A model generated the notes under the pieces. The model searched no databases. It had not been told where the DNA came from and was given only the letters and a program-made list of their open reading frames with translations. From NCBI GenBank assembly GCA_958417755.1, contig CATZDY010000036.1, positions 1 to 24,103 on the forward strand: a DNA stretch of 24,103 nucleotides, given 5' to 3'. The position numbers were made by a program, and so were the translations under genes. The DNA is from an uncultured Peptococcaceae bacterium (GTDB taxonomy: Bacteria; Bacillota; Desulfotomaculia; Desulfotomaculales; Desulfocucumaceae). This document shows, piece by piece, positions 16,546 to 23,646 of this stretch (positions are counted from its first letter, which is position 1; every line of letters starts with the position of its first letter).

Positions 16546-16950
16546 ATGCAAAAAAGTACTTGCGTACGCAATTCTTGCCTGGCAGGAGATTTTGGTGAAA
16601 AATGTATTACCATAAGAAACAACTGTCCAGGCAAGGAAGATCCCCTTAAATGTCCAGTTCTTATTATTCAAAAAGTGCTAGGTGGTAAATGGAAAATAGT
16701 CATTTTATTTAAATTAAAAAACGGAATTATGCGTTTTAATGAATTACAAAAGTCTATCCCTGGTATTAGTCAAGCTATACTAACAGCTCAACTAAGGGAT
16801 TTAGAACGGGACGGCGTTATTACCCGTAAGGTATATCCTGTTGTCCCTCCCAAAGTTGAATATGCAGTTACTAATGTTGGCCAAAGATTATTGCCTGCTT
16901 TGGAAGGCCTTTTCAACTGGGGATTTGACTATATTGATACTATCAATTAA
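16546..16950 (+). CDS. HxlR-family winged helix-turn-helix regulator with Cys-rich N-terminus
   Basis: This 134-residue regulator has the complete HxlR domain: the cysteine C36 before VLIIQKVLGGKWK, then the recognition region MRFNELQKSIPGISQ and AQLRDLERDGVI, the wing YPVVPPKVEY and the C-terminal LLPALEGLFNWG. HxlR proteins act as dimers and several sense aldehydes, quinones or disulfide stress through the conserved N-terminal cysteine. This one has an extra N-terminal extension with C6, C11, C20 and C27 in addition to C36, which is unusual. AAAGGGG lies 8 nt before the ATG. It is divergent from the GyrI-like/CoA-transferase operon and may control it. A hairpin follows the stop. Confidence 0.9.
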   Translation: MQKSTCVRNSCLAGDFGEKCITIRNNCPGKEDPLKCPVLIIQKVLGGKWKIVILFKLKNGIMRFNELQKSIPGISQAILTAQLRDLERDGVITRKVYPVVPPKVEYAVTNVGQRLLPALEGLFNWGFDYIDTIN

Positions 16951-16984
16951 ACAGTTATTAAATCAATACAGGGGTTCAACCAAA

Positions 16985-17020
16985 AAAGCGTCTGTTTTAT
17001 TCTTAAAAAATAGACGCTTT
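16985..17020 (+). terminator. Terminator after the HxlR gene
   Basis: A 14-bp stem with one G-T pair (AAAGCGTCTGTTTT with AAAATAGACGCTTT) and an 8-nt loop starts 34 nt after the HxlR stop. The downstream T run is weak. Confidence 0.65.
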
Positions 17021-17235
17021 CTCATGTTCTAAAATTTTTAAACCTTAGATATCCAATCATCCAGCACCTGATTAGCATCATTTATCCTCTATAAAATATT
17101 AACACAAAATAACTTAACCTCTATATTTGAAATAGACTGAAAAATGCTTCTGTCCTCACAACAATACCATCAAAATTTTTACCTAATTATTATATACTAC
17201 TATCTCAAAAAACTAAATATTTTTTTATTTCTCAC

Positions 17236-17264
17236 TTGACAGAATTAATAAAAAACAATATAGT
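17236..17264 (+). promoter_or_regulatory. Promoter of the marR-MFS operon
   Basis: A consensus -35 TTGACA (17236-17241) and a -10 TATAGT (17259-17264) are separated by 17 nt. The -10 overlaps the dyad at 17262-17278. Confidence 0.85.
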
Positions 17265-17278
17265 TACCCATGGTAACT
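17262..17278 (+). promoter_or_regulatory. Likely MarR operator overlapping the -10 box
   Basis: A perfect inverted repeat, AGTTACC-CAT-GGTAACT, covers the end of the -10 and the predicted start site. Flanking bases extend the symmetry (ACAATA on the left, TATTGT on the right) with a 2-nt offset. This is the usual size and place for a MarR-family autoregulatory operator. Confidence 0.7.
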
Positions 17279-17319
17279 ATTGTTTTTAGCTTTCAATTTT
17301 TCTAGAAAAGGAGATGAAT

Positions 17320-17734
17320 ATGCCTTATCCAAACTATTTCCACCAATTCATGCTTTTATATCGTCCTTTTACCAGTGAATTAAGCGCCTTTTCATTTATA
17401 CAGTGCCCAATGGTCAGCTTTATATTTTATTCATTCAAAAGAAACTATTTCTTTGGTAGAAATTTCCGAGTATTTATATGTAGAAAAACCAACCATTACC
17501 CGAACAATCAATCGCTTAGAAGAATTACAATATATAGAGCAAATCCCTGGCAAAGATAAGCGGGAAAAAAGAATTCGTCTAACCCCTTTGGGTGAAGATA
17601 TTTTCTACTCAATTCAAAACAAAATCCGTGATTATGCCCGAAAAATCACAGAAAATATTTCTGAACAAGAACAAAATAATGCCATACGTGTTATGCAAGA
17701 TATACGGAAAAATATCATAAAAAAAAGGATATAA
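17320..17734 (+). pseudogene. MarR-family regulator, broken by a one-base frameshift
   Basis: An AAGGAG with good spacing precedes the ATG at 17320 (not the ATG at 17314, which touches the ribosome binding site). The first frame gives a MarR N-terminus ending LYRPFTSELSAF. The second frame continues LYSAQWSALYFIHS and then the winged-helix core VEKPTITRTINRLEELQYI. The switch happens at the T4 run at 17389-17392: removing one T joins both parts into a normal-looking MarR protein of about 137 residues (FHLYSAQWSALYF). Either the gene is inactive or the extra T is a sequence error. Translation of the MFS gene begins 2 nt after its stop. It would be the regulator of the MFS transporter. Confidence 0.85.
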
Positions 17735-17736
17735 TC

Positions 17737-18948
17737 ATGAACCTAAGCAAAGAAAAATTATGGACTAAAAATTTTATTATTGCCTCTTCCATCAACTTTT
17801 TTTTAACTTTAATTTATTACTTATTAATCGCTACAATGGCCATGTATGCAGTGAATCAATTTCAAGCTTCAACCAGCGAAGCTGGTTTAGTGGCAGGCAT
17901 ATTTATTATAGGAACCTTATTTGGTCGGTTATTTATTGGAAGATATTTGGATACCCTTGGTCGCAAAAAGGTATTTTATGCGGGTTTCATTTTCATGCTT
18001 CTTTCTGTTTTATGCTACTTTATTGCTAATCATTTATCTTTTCTCATCTTTAACCGTCTATTTCATGGTTTTGCATATGGCATGATTAGCACTGTAACTG
18101 GCATTGTGGTGGCCCAGATAATTCCTCCCGGCAGAAGAGGGGAAGGAATAGGCATTTATAGTTTAAGTGTCATCTTAGCCACTGCCATCGGTCCTTTCCT
18201 CGGTTTATATTTAAGTCATCAATTTTCATTCACAGTCATTTTTCAGGTATGCTTTGTTTTAGCTGTTTCCAATTTCTTAGTCTCATTATTTTTAAAAATT
18301 CCCCCGCCATTACAAAGCAAAAAACAAGGCCAGGAAACAAAAAAATTCTCTATCACTCACTTTATTGAACCAAAGGCTGTTTCCATATCTCTTCTTATAC
18401 TGGTGTCCGGATTTTGTTATTCCAGTATTATCTCCTTTCTTTCCTTTTATGCTACGGAAATCAATCTCGTACAAACAGCCAGTTTCTTCTTTGTCATTTA
18501 TGCCTTGGTCAATTTAATTTCCCGCCCTTTTGCAGGACGACTTTTTGATTTAAAAGGACCAAATATCATAATGTATCCCGCCCTTTTACTTTATGCAGGA
18601 GGCCTTTTACTGTTAAGCAAAACAAACCATGGCTTTACTTTGTTAATAGCTGGCGCATTGATAGGTCTAGGAGCTGGAAACTTTCAATCCAATGGTCAGG
18701 CATTTGCCATTAAAGTTTCTCCTCCCCATCGTATTGGTTTGGCTACATCCACTTTTTTTATTTTCTTGGATTTAGGATTCGGCATTGGTCCCTATTTACA
18801 AGGCTTGTTAATTCCCAGCACAGGATATAGGGGATTATATATGATCATGGCAATCATTATACTGATTTGCATCATTCCTTATCACTTCTTATGTGGGAAA
18901 AACAGCAAAGCTAAAACCACACAAAACACAACAGCCCTTGATTCATAA
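17737..18948 (+). CDS. MFS transporter, probable drug or metabolite exporter
   Basis: This 403-residue membrane protein is a major facilitator with about 12 hydrophobic segments. Motif A is visible in the loop after helix 2 (GRYLDTLGRKK, residues 68-78), and the second half has a related loop (RPFAGRLFDLKG). The central loop at ~190-207 is rich in Lys and Gln. AAGGAT in the end of marR acts as ribosome binding site and the genes are 2 nt apart, so they form a regulator-transporter operon of the kind seen in multidrug efflux. The substrate is unknown. The 3' third of the gene is repeated in damaged form immediately downstream. Confidence 0.9.
   Translation: MNLSKEKLWTKNFIIASSINFFLTLIYYLLIATMAMYAVNQFQASTSEAGLVAGIFIIGTLFGRLFIGRYLDTLGRKKVFYAGFIFMLLSVLCYFIANHLSFLIFNRLFHGFAYGMISTVTGIVVAQIIPPGRRGEGIGIYSLSVILATAIGPFLGLYLSHQFSFTVIFQVCFVLAVSNFLVSLFLKIPPPLQSKKQGQETKKFSITHFIEPKAVSISLLILVSGFCYSSIISFLSFYATEINLVQTASFFFVIYALVNLISRPFAGRLFDLKGPNIIMYPALLLYAGGLLLLSKTNHGFTLLIAGALIGLGAGNFQSNGQAFAIKVSPPHRIGLATSTFFIFLDLGFGIGPYLQGLLIPSTGYRGLYMIMAIIILICIIPYHFLCGKNSKAKTTQNTTALDS
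18560..18895 (+). repeat. Intact unit of the direct repeat shared with 18945-19262
   Basis: This is the part of the MFS coding sequence that is copied in degenerate form immediately downstream. Identity is high by eye outside three deletions. It could have arisen by tandem duplication and decay, or by recombination between two paralogous transporter genes that removed the rest of the second one. Confidence 0.85.
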
Positions 18949-19262
18949 AATAATCATGTATCTGCCCTTTTACTTTATGCAGGAGGCCTTTTACTGTTAA
19001 GTCAAACAAATCATAACTTTGCTTTGTTAGTAGCCGGCGCATTGATAGGTCTAGGACCAATGGTCAGGCATTTGCCCTCACAGTTTCTCCTCCCCATCGT
19101 GTTGGTTTGGCTACATCCACTTTTTTTAGATTTAGGAATCGGTATTGGTCCATACTTACAAGGATTTCTTATTCCTAACCTTGGATATAGGGGCTATAAT
19201 GATTATGGCAATCATTGTATTGATTTGTATCATACCTTATCTATTACGGAAAACATAGCAAG
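18945..19262 (+). pseudogene. Degenerate tandem copy of the MFS transporter 3' end
   Basis: From just before the MFS stop codon the DNA repeats, with substitutions and small deletions, the sequence at about 18560-18895. Shared words include CCCTTTTACTTTATGCAGGA, GGCGCATTGATAGGTCTAGG and GTTTCTCCTCCCCATCGT. Relative to the intact gene it lacks 16 nt after TAGGTCTAGGA (GCTGGAAACTTTCAAT), 8 nt (TTTTCTTG) in the next helix, and 2 nt after GGATATAGGGG. The first two losses cancel in frame; the third does not. The copy has no 5' part and no ribosome binding site of its own, so it is a relic. Confidence 0.9.
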
Positions 19263-19348
19263 ACCACAACCCTACAGCAATCCCAGCCTATAAATCCCTC
19301 ATAAAATAATGATTGTTCATATCCATTTATGATATACTTATGCATTAT

Positions 19349-19377
19349 CATGGTCTTTTGTTTTCCCAAAGACCATG
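19349..19377. repeat. Inverted repeat, possible terminator
   Basis: A 10-bp perfect stem (CATGGTCTTT with AAAGACCATG) surrounds a 9-nt loop. A weak TA-rich tail follows. It may end transcription from the MFS relic. Confidence 0.5.
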
Positions 19378-19461
19378 TATTTATAGAAAAGACAATTGGG
19401 GCATCTTCTAAAACTAAAAACCATATATACCACGTCAAATATATTAAACCCTAAGCATAAA

Positions 19462-19503
19462 AAAAATGCATTGTATCCCTGCGCAAAGGAACAATGCATT
19501 TTT
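19462..19503. terminator. Bidirectional terminator-like hairpin
   Basis: A 13-bp perfect stem (AAAAATGCATTGT with ACAATGCATTTTT) has a 16-nt loop and T/A runs on both sides, so it can serve either strand. Confidence 0.65.
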
Positions 19504-19999
19504 ACCTCCATCACATTACACAACAACTACGCAACTTTCATCTTAACGATAACCCAATTAAACCTTCACTTGCTACAACAAGATACTTCTCCTGTTTAAT
19601 CAGCATCTTTTCTTCATGCATTTCAAAAGCATAATATACTGAAAATCATTTCCTACTATAACTCATCCTAGTACAACTCGTCGTCATCCATTTCTAGTTA
19701 ATTTATTTTACAACAGTATATTATGAAGGATGCTTTCCTTTATTATACAATTCAAAAGATAAAAAAACAAGACATATTTCCTTAATAAATTCATATTCTT
19801 TGTAAAAATCAACAGCAGATTTGTATTTTCACCATATTATTTTTACTTTCTACAAACTTATGCGACATTTTTATCATTTATCTTTCATTCAAGCATGCTA
19901 ATCATTATGCATTTTTATAAGACTCTCCAGTATATGCACTAATTATCACAATCATTTTATAAAAAATCCTTCAAGTCATTTGTTGCAATATTAACTTGG

Positions 20000-20020
20000 T
20001 ATTCGGACAAAATCCGAATA
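20000..20020. repeat. Short perfect inverted repeat
   Basis: TATTCGGA and TCCGAATA are separated by CAAAA. No gene start is nearby and no T run follows, so its role is unclear. Confidence 0.5.
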
Positions 20021-20244
20021 TAATGATTAGCAAGCAATCTATTGTTTTGCTCCATATGCATTATAAAAAAACCAGTTAATAATTTTCCTTTTTTACCTTT
20101 GACATATTTCTGCATTTTATAACACCAAGTACTTTTATTCGAAGTTTATTTTAAAACATTGTATTTTATCAATAAATTACAAAAACGTTATTTAAATACG
20201 ATTGTCTTATAGTTGCTTACCCATGAACAAAGGATTCCTTAATT

Positions 20245-21061
20245 TTATATCCATAAAGCCTCTACAACTTTACGTGGAACAGTTCTTCTATATGTGACCT
20301 TAGGATATCCTATTAACATACAACTAATGCATTGTTTGGTATCAGTAATTTTTAATTTACGTTTTATTTCTTGGCTGTTTTGAATGGCCTTTACAATAAA
20401 TCCACTAAATAATACCCCCAAACCCTGTGCATTGGCCATCAGCTCCATTGTAGAAGAGGCTAATGCACCATCAATGGGAGTATCCGCCAGGACCAGAACC
20501 ATGGCAGGGGCTTGAAAAAATAGTTTATCCTTCCTCTTGGGTTCCCTTTGATAATGTTCACATATATTTGCTAAAAGAGGGGCATAATGTTGATTTATTT
20601 CCTTATCCTCACATTCTTTCTCCATCGTTTTCTGTGCTAATGCAAGAAAGCTATCCCAAATATATTTTTTATAGTGGGTTAATTCCTTTTGGACAATGAC
20701 ATATGAAACATCTTGTCTATTACCAGCAGTGGCTGTAAATCGACTCCAATATACGCTCAATTTTTTCATCTTCTACAGGCTTATCATCATACTGGCGAAT
20801 ACTTCGTCTAAACCGAATAAAGTTAAGTAAATTATCTGGATCAATATAAAAATTTGATTTATTGTATTCCTGTACTTCTTCCATGGGATAATCCGACATA
20901 GAAACTGCATTTTCTGGACACACTGCAACGCAATGTCCGCATCTTAAGCACGTATTTACTTTTGCAACTGCAATCCCTCCTTCTAATATCAAATTCTGAG
21001 GAAAACAATCTTTCACACAGGCCCCACAACCAATACATTTTTTTTCATCAATAAAAATCAT
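20245..21061 (-). pseudogene. Ferredoxin-nitroreductase fusion protein, frameshifted
   Basis: A strong AAGGAGGAGGG precedes the ATG at 21061. The first frame encodes two [4Fe-4S] motifs (CIGCGACVKDC and CLRCGHCVAVC) and then the start of a nitroreductase domain, RFRRSIRQYDDKPV, up to ERILES. At about 20741-20744 the frame breaks: the next expected residues, RFTATAGNRQDVSYVIV, are in another frame, which runs on to 20245 through the FMN-binding nitroreductase core and ends EALWI. A loss of 2 (or 5) nt at the junction accounts for it, because family members read ILEAGRFTPT here. Intact, this would be a ~272-residue flavin enzyme fed by its own ferredoxin domain. It is a pseudogene unless the indel is a sequence error. 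Confidence 0.87.
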
Positions 21062-21174
21062 GTTTTCCCTCCTCCTTTTGCATAAAAATACCTTTCAAAG
21101 CATTTTGATAGTATATATTGTTCTATTTTTAATGAATTATAAGCAAAAAATCTAATTATAGCAACCTTATAGAC

Positions 21175-21203
21175 TTGATTACAATTTATATATCTTGCAT
21201 AAT
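21175..21203 (+). promoter_or_regulatory. Candidate promoter of the SGNH hydrolase gene
   Basis: A -35-like TTGATT (21175-21180) and a -10-like CATAAT (21198-21203) are 17 nt apart. A dyad AAGATA-ATA-TATCTT follows at 21205-21219, near the expected start site. Confidence 0.45.
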
Positions 21204-21288
21204 AAAGATAATATATCTTCACAGTGTTAGCAAAAATGAACTGATTACTGTAACATGTCTAATAGAATTTAAAAATGGAAGTGAGTAT

Positions 21289-21996
21289 ATGATGAATAAA
21301 TCGCAAAGAATTTATATTTTTGGCGATTCAATCATGAAACGTGTTTTATTACATGACCATATAGACCGTTATTCTGTTTTAAAAAATGACAATTTTAAAA
21401 CATTAGAAGAAACATTTTCTCTTGGAATTATTAATAAATCACAGTTTGGATGTCTTATATCCAAAGGAGAGCGGATCATAAAAAATAGTTTAAATAAAGA
21501 TTTGGATTTTCATCTAGCTGTTCTTGAGTTTGGTGGAAATGATTGTGACTATAATTGGTCAGAAGTTGCTGCTGCACCGCAAAGCACTCACTCCCCCCAT
21601 ACACCTATCAATGAATTTAAAAAAATATATCAGCAAATTATCAATATCTTAAAACAGAAGGGAATTCAGCCTATTATTATGTCCCTACCTCCCATTGATG
21701 CCCAACGCTACTTCAACCGAATCGCCCAAAATGAGATGGAAAAAAGAGCAATTCTTCAATGGCTGCAGGGGGATTTGCAACATATTTATCGTTTTCAAGA
21801 ATTGTATTCTCATATAGGAATATTAGTAGCAAAGGAAAATCATTGTCCCATCATTGATTTACGTTCCGCTTTTTTGAAAAGAAAAGATATGCATACTCTG
21901 TTTTGCAGAGATGGTATTCATCCAAACCTTAAAGGCCACCAGCTGATACTAAATGTTTGTCAAGAATTTGCGGCACACTATTTCACTTCCTTATAA
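21289..21996 (+). CDS. SGNH/GDSL-family hydrolase
   Basis: This 235-residue protein carries the three most telling SGNH blocks: block I FGDSIM with nucleophile S14, block III GGND at residues 82-85, and block V DGIHPNLKGH with D208 and H211. Members are esterases, lipases or deacetylases, and substrate cannot be predicted. There is no signal peptide, so it should act in the cytoplasm. The frame is open further upstream, but GGAAGTGAG lies just before the ATG pair at 21289, and upstream codons overlap the candidate promoter. It stands alone between the nitroreductase relic and the XRE gene. A 9-bp AT hairpin at 22014-22041 follows it. Confidence 0.88.
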   Translation: MMNKSQRIYIFGDSIMKRVLLHDHIDRYSVLKNDNFKTLEETFSLGIINKSQFGCLISKGERIIKNSLNKDLDFHLAVLEFGGNDCDYNWSEVAAAPQSTHSPHTPINEFKKIYQQIINILKQKGIQPIIMSLPPIDAQRYFNRIAQNEMEKRAILQWLQGDLQHIYRFQELYSHIGILVAKENHCPIIDLRSAFLKRKDMHTLFCRDGIHPNLKGHQLILNVCQEFAAHYFTSL

Positions 21997-22013
21997 TCAT
22001 TTTATATGTTTGA

Positions 22014-22041
22014 ATAGCTAAAATAGAATATATTTAGCTAT
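22014..22041 (+). repeat. AT-rich hairpin after the SGNH gene
   Basis: ATAGCTAAA and TTTAGCTAT form a perfect 9-bp stem around a 10-nt loop. It is weak as a terminator because it has little GC and no clear T run. Confidence 0.4.
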
Positions 22042-22291
22042 ATTAGCTTAAAACAACAACATATTCTAAGAATTAATATATTGAAACTAATTATATATTT
22101 AAAACTAAATGTATGGAATTTTATCCAATATGCTTAAAGCATATTTTTGATATAGTTCAAAATAAAATGCAATTTCAAGTATAGTGTTTATGATATCTCA
22201 TTTACCACAGTTATGATAACAATCACATATTGCCTAATGAATTCATTGATTTCCCTTCTCATATTTTATTCATAAAGAATTTTGCTTCTTC

Positions 22292-22319
22292 TTGACATTG
22301 TTCCTTGCCATGTTATACT
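22292..22319 (+). promoter_or_regulatory. Promoter of the XRE-family gene
   Basis: A perfect -35 TTGACA (22292-22297) and a -10 TATACT (22314-22319) are 16 nt apart. The predicted start site near 22326 lies downstream of the ATG at 22305, which argues against that ATG. Confidence 0.75.
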
Positions 22320-22388
22320 TTTGTCGTATATCATAAATTTTCATTTAAAAGAAAAAAATCAAATATAATGCATAGAGAAGGTGAAATA

Positions 22389-22742
22389 TTGGAAGTCAAT
22401 GAGACACGTCAAAAAATAGCATTTTTTCTAAAATACTGCAGAGAAATAGCTGGGCTTACGATTCAAGAAGTTGGACAAATTATTAACAAAAGCAATGAAA
22501 CCATTCTCAATTGGGAAAATGGAAGTGACCAACCAAATACAGAAATGTTTTTAACCCTTTGTAATATCTATCATGTTGAGTCCTTCAATGCTTTTTCTGA
22601 GCAAAATTTATCAAGCGAACTTACACATGCAGAAGCAGAATTAATCACTTTATGGAGAAACACCACGAATGGCGGCAAGGATGCGGCCATAGTTGTATTA
22701 AATGCCTTTCAGAAACCTGCTAATAAAAATTTGTTAATATAA
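22389..22742 (+). CDS. XRE-family (Cro/CI-like) transcriptional regulator
   Basis: This protein has an N-terminal Cro/CI-type helix-turn-helix (residues ~8-65), with TIQEVGQIINKSNETILNWE as the HTH core, and a short C-terminal helical tail (ELTHAEAELITLWRNTT) of the kind found in small phage-type repressors. I place the start at the TTG at 22389, because AGAAGGTG lies 7 nt upstream. An ATG at 22368 lacks a ribosome binding site, and the ATG at 22305 precedes the predicted transcription start. The product is then 117 residues. It lies 212 nt upstream of the TIR gene, whose promoter contains a perfect dyad, so it may regulate that gene. There is no catalytic domain. Confidence 0.8.
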   Translation: MEVNETRQKIAFFLKYCREIAGLTIQEVGQIINKSNETILNWENGSDQPNTEMFLTLCNIYHVESFNAFSEQNLSSELTHAEAELITLWRNTTNGGKDAAIVVLNAFQKPANKNLLI

Positions 22743-22840
22743 TTAATTCTACTGCTTTAAAATCCCTTATGACTAAAAATCCAAAATAAATCATACTACA
22801 TGTTAACCAGTCATGAAAATATATTGTTAAATTGCTAAAT

Positions 22841-22869
22841 TTGAACATACCAACACTTTGGTATATAAT
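22841..22869 (+). promoter_or_regulatory. Promoter of the TIR gene with an operator-like dyad in the spacer
   Basis: A -35 TTGAAC (22841-22846) and perfect -10 TATAAT (22864-22869) are 17 nt apart. Within the spacer, ATACCAA-CACT-TTGGTAT (22847-22864) is a perfect inverted repeat with 7-nt arms. A dimer bound there would block RNA polymerase. The leader to the TIR ATG is about 80 nt. Confidence 0.78.
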
Positions 22870-22954
22870 GATACAAAATAATGTTATCCCTTTACAAAAA
22901 TAAATGGTGTAGTAATTTTCCGTTGCACTTCTTGGTGCTAAAGGAGGAATTTTT

Positions 22955-23362
22955 ATGGCCACAACATACCAGTTATCTAAAAGATATCATATATTTATCA
23001 GTCATGTATGGGAATATGATGAAAATTATAACACCATAATAAATTGGTTAAATGACTCAGATTTGCATTGGAAAAAATATAGTGTTCCAGATGCTGATCC
23101 CCTTAATCTAAAACCCAAAGAAGTATTAACAAAACAAATCACTTCAGCTAATATAGTTCTCATTGTTTGTGATATGTATTATCCTTACAGCTTTTTATTA
23201 GATTACCAAATTGATGAAGCTGTACGTATGAAAAAAGTAATCATTGGGATCAAACCCTATGGACAACATAAAAAAATACCTCTCAAGATTCAAGAGAATG
23301 TAGCCGTAATGGTTGATTGGAACTCAAATGCTTTGATTGGGGCAATAAAAACTTATGGTTAA
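22955..23362 (+). CDS. TIR-like domain protein (MTH538/ThsB-type)
   Basis: This 135-residue protein is one TIR-like domain of the MTH538/ThsB-type family (PF08937): the first strand YHIFISHVWEYDENY (residues 11-25), a WKKYSVPDADPL loop (39-50), a central strand ANIVLIVCDMYYPYS (65-79), then VIIGIKPYG and an end strand VDWNSNALI. Relatives include ThsB of the Thoeris anti-phage system, which makes an NAD-derived signal after infection, and orphan proteins of unknown role. Where family members commonly have Glu after the Y-S segment, Q85 is found (YSFLLDYQIDEA). AAAGGAGG lies before the ATG. No thsA follows in the window; a tRNA remnant and terminator are 240 nt downstream. Family assignment is firm; a defence role is inferred. 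Confidence 0.85.
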   Translation: MATTYQLSKRYHIFISHVWEYDENYNTIINWLNDSDLHWKKYSVPDADPLNLKPKEVLTKQITSANIVLIVCDMYYPYSFLLDYQIDEAVRMKKVIIGIKPYGQHKKIPLKIQENVAVMVDWNSNALIGAIKTYG

Positions 23363-23604
23363 GTTAAAAAACGATTGTATAATAGAACAAAAACAACTAC
23401 TACAGCCAATTAGCTAAAATACAATGCCTTATATCTTTTAGTTATTATTAAAAATAAGCCAATTCAATATGGTTTTTTGTATCAATGAACAAGTTTGAAT
23501 TTAAAAATAAAACGTTTTAGCCCTATATTAATATTTAAAAAACAAAATGGTTTATATATTTTATTAGCCTGCTTTTAGTAACTTTCAGCGTATTTTATGC
23601 ATAA

Positions 23605-23646
23605 AAAACGGACAAACCATGCTATAAAAACAGGTTTGTCCGTTTT
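23605..23646 (-). terminator. Strong terminator downstream of the tRNA remnant
   Basis: A 14-bp perfect stem (AAAACGGACAAACC with GGTTTGTCCGTTTT) is followed on the minus strand by a run of T. Its position directly after the CCA of the tRNA remnant suggests it was that tRNA's own terminator. It may also end the TIR transcript on the plus strand. Confidence 0.85.

Larger units (their letters stand above)
19294..20244. other. 950-bp AT-rich stretch without genes
   Basis: I find no supported coding sequence here. It contains three perfect inverted repeats, listed separately (19349-19377, 19462-19503, 20000-20020). The remainder is low-complexity AT-rich DNA. It may be the residue of deleted genes, since it is flanked by a relic transporter and a frameshifted nitroreductase. 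Confidence 0.6.
21997..22388. other. Intergenic region between the SGNH and XRE genes
   Basis: This 392-nt AT-rich stretch holds the hairpin at 22014-22041, a small dyad AATATGC-TTAAA-GCATATT at 22127-22145, and the XRE promoter at 22292-22319. No gene is seen. Confidence 0.55.

Noticed and set aside
19024..19293. 89-codon open frame treated as an independent gene
   Set aside because: It is the longest remaining frame of the degenerate MFS copy, without a ribosome binding site, and is described as a pseudogene instead.
22305..22388. Upstream ATG start (22305) for the XRE gene
   Set aside because: The predicted transcription start lies downstream of it, and a TTG with a good ribosome binding site at 22389 gives a normal XRE N-terminus.
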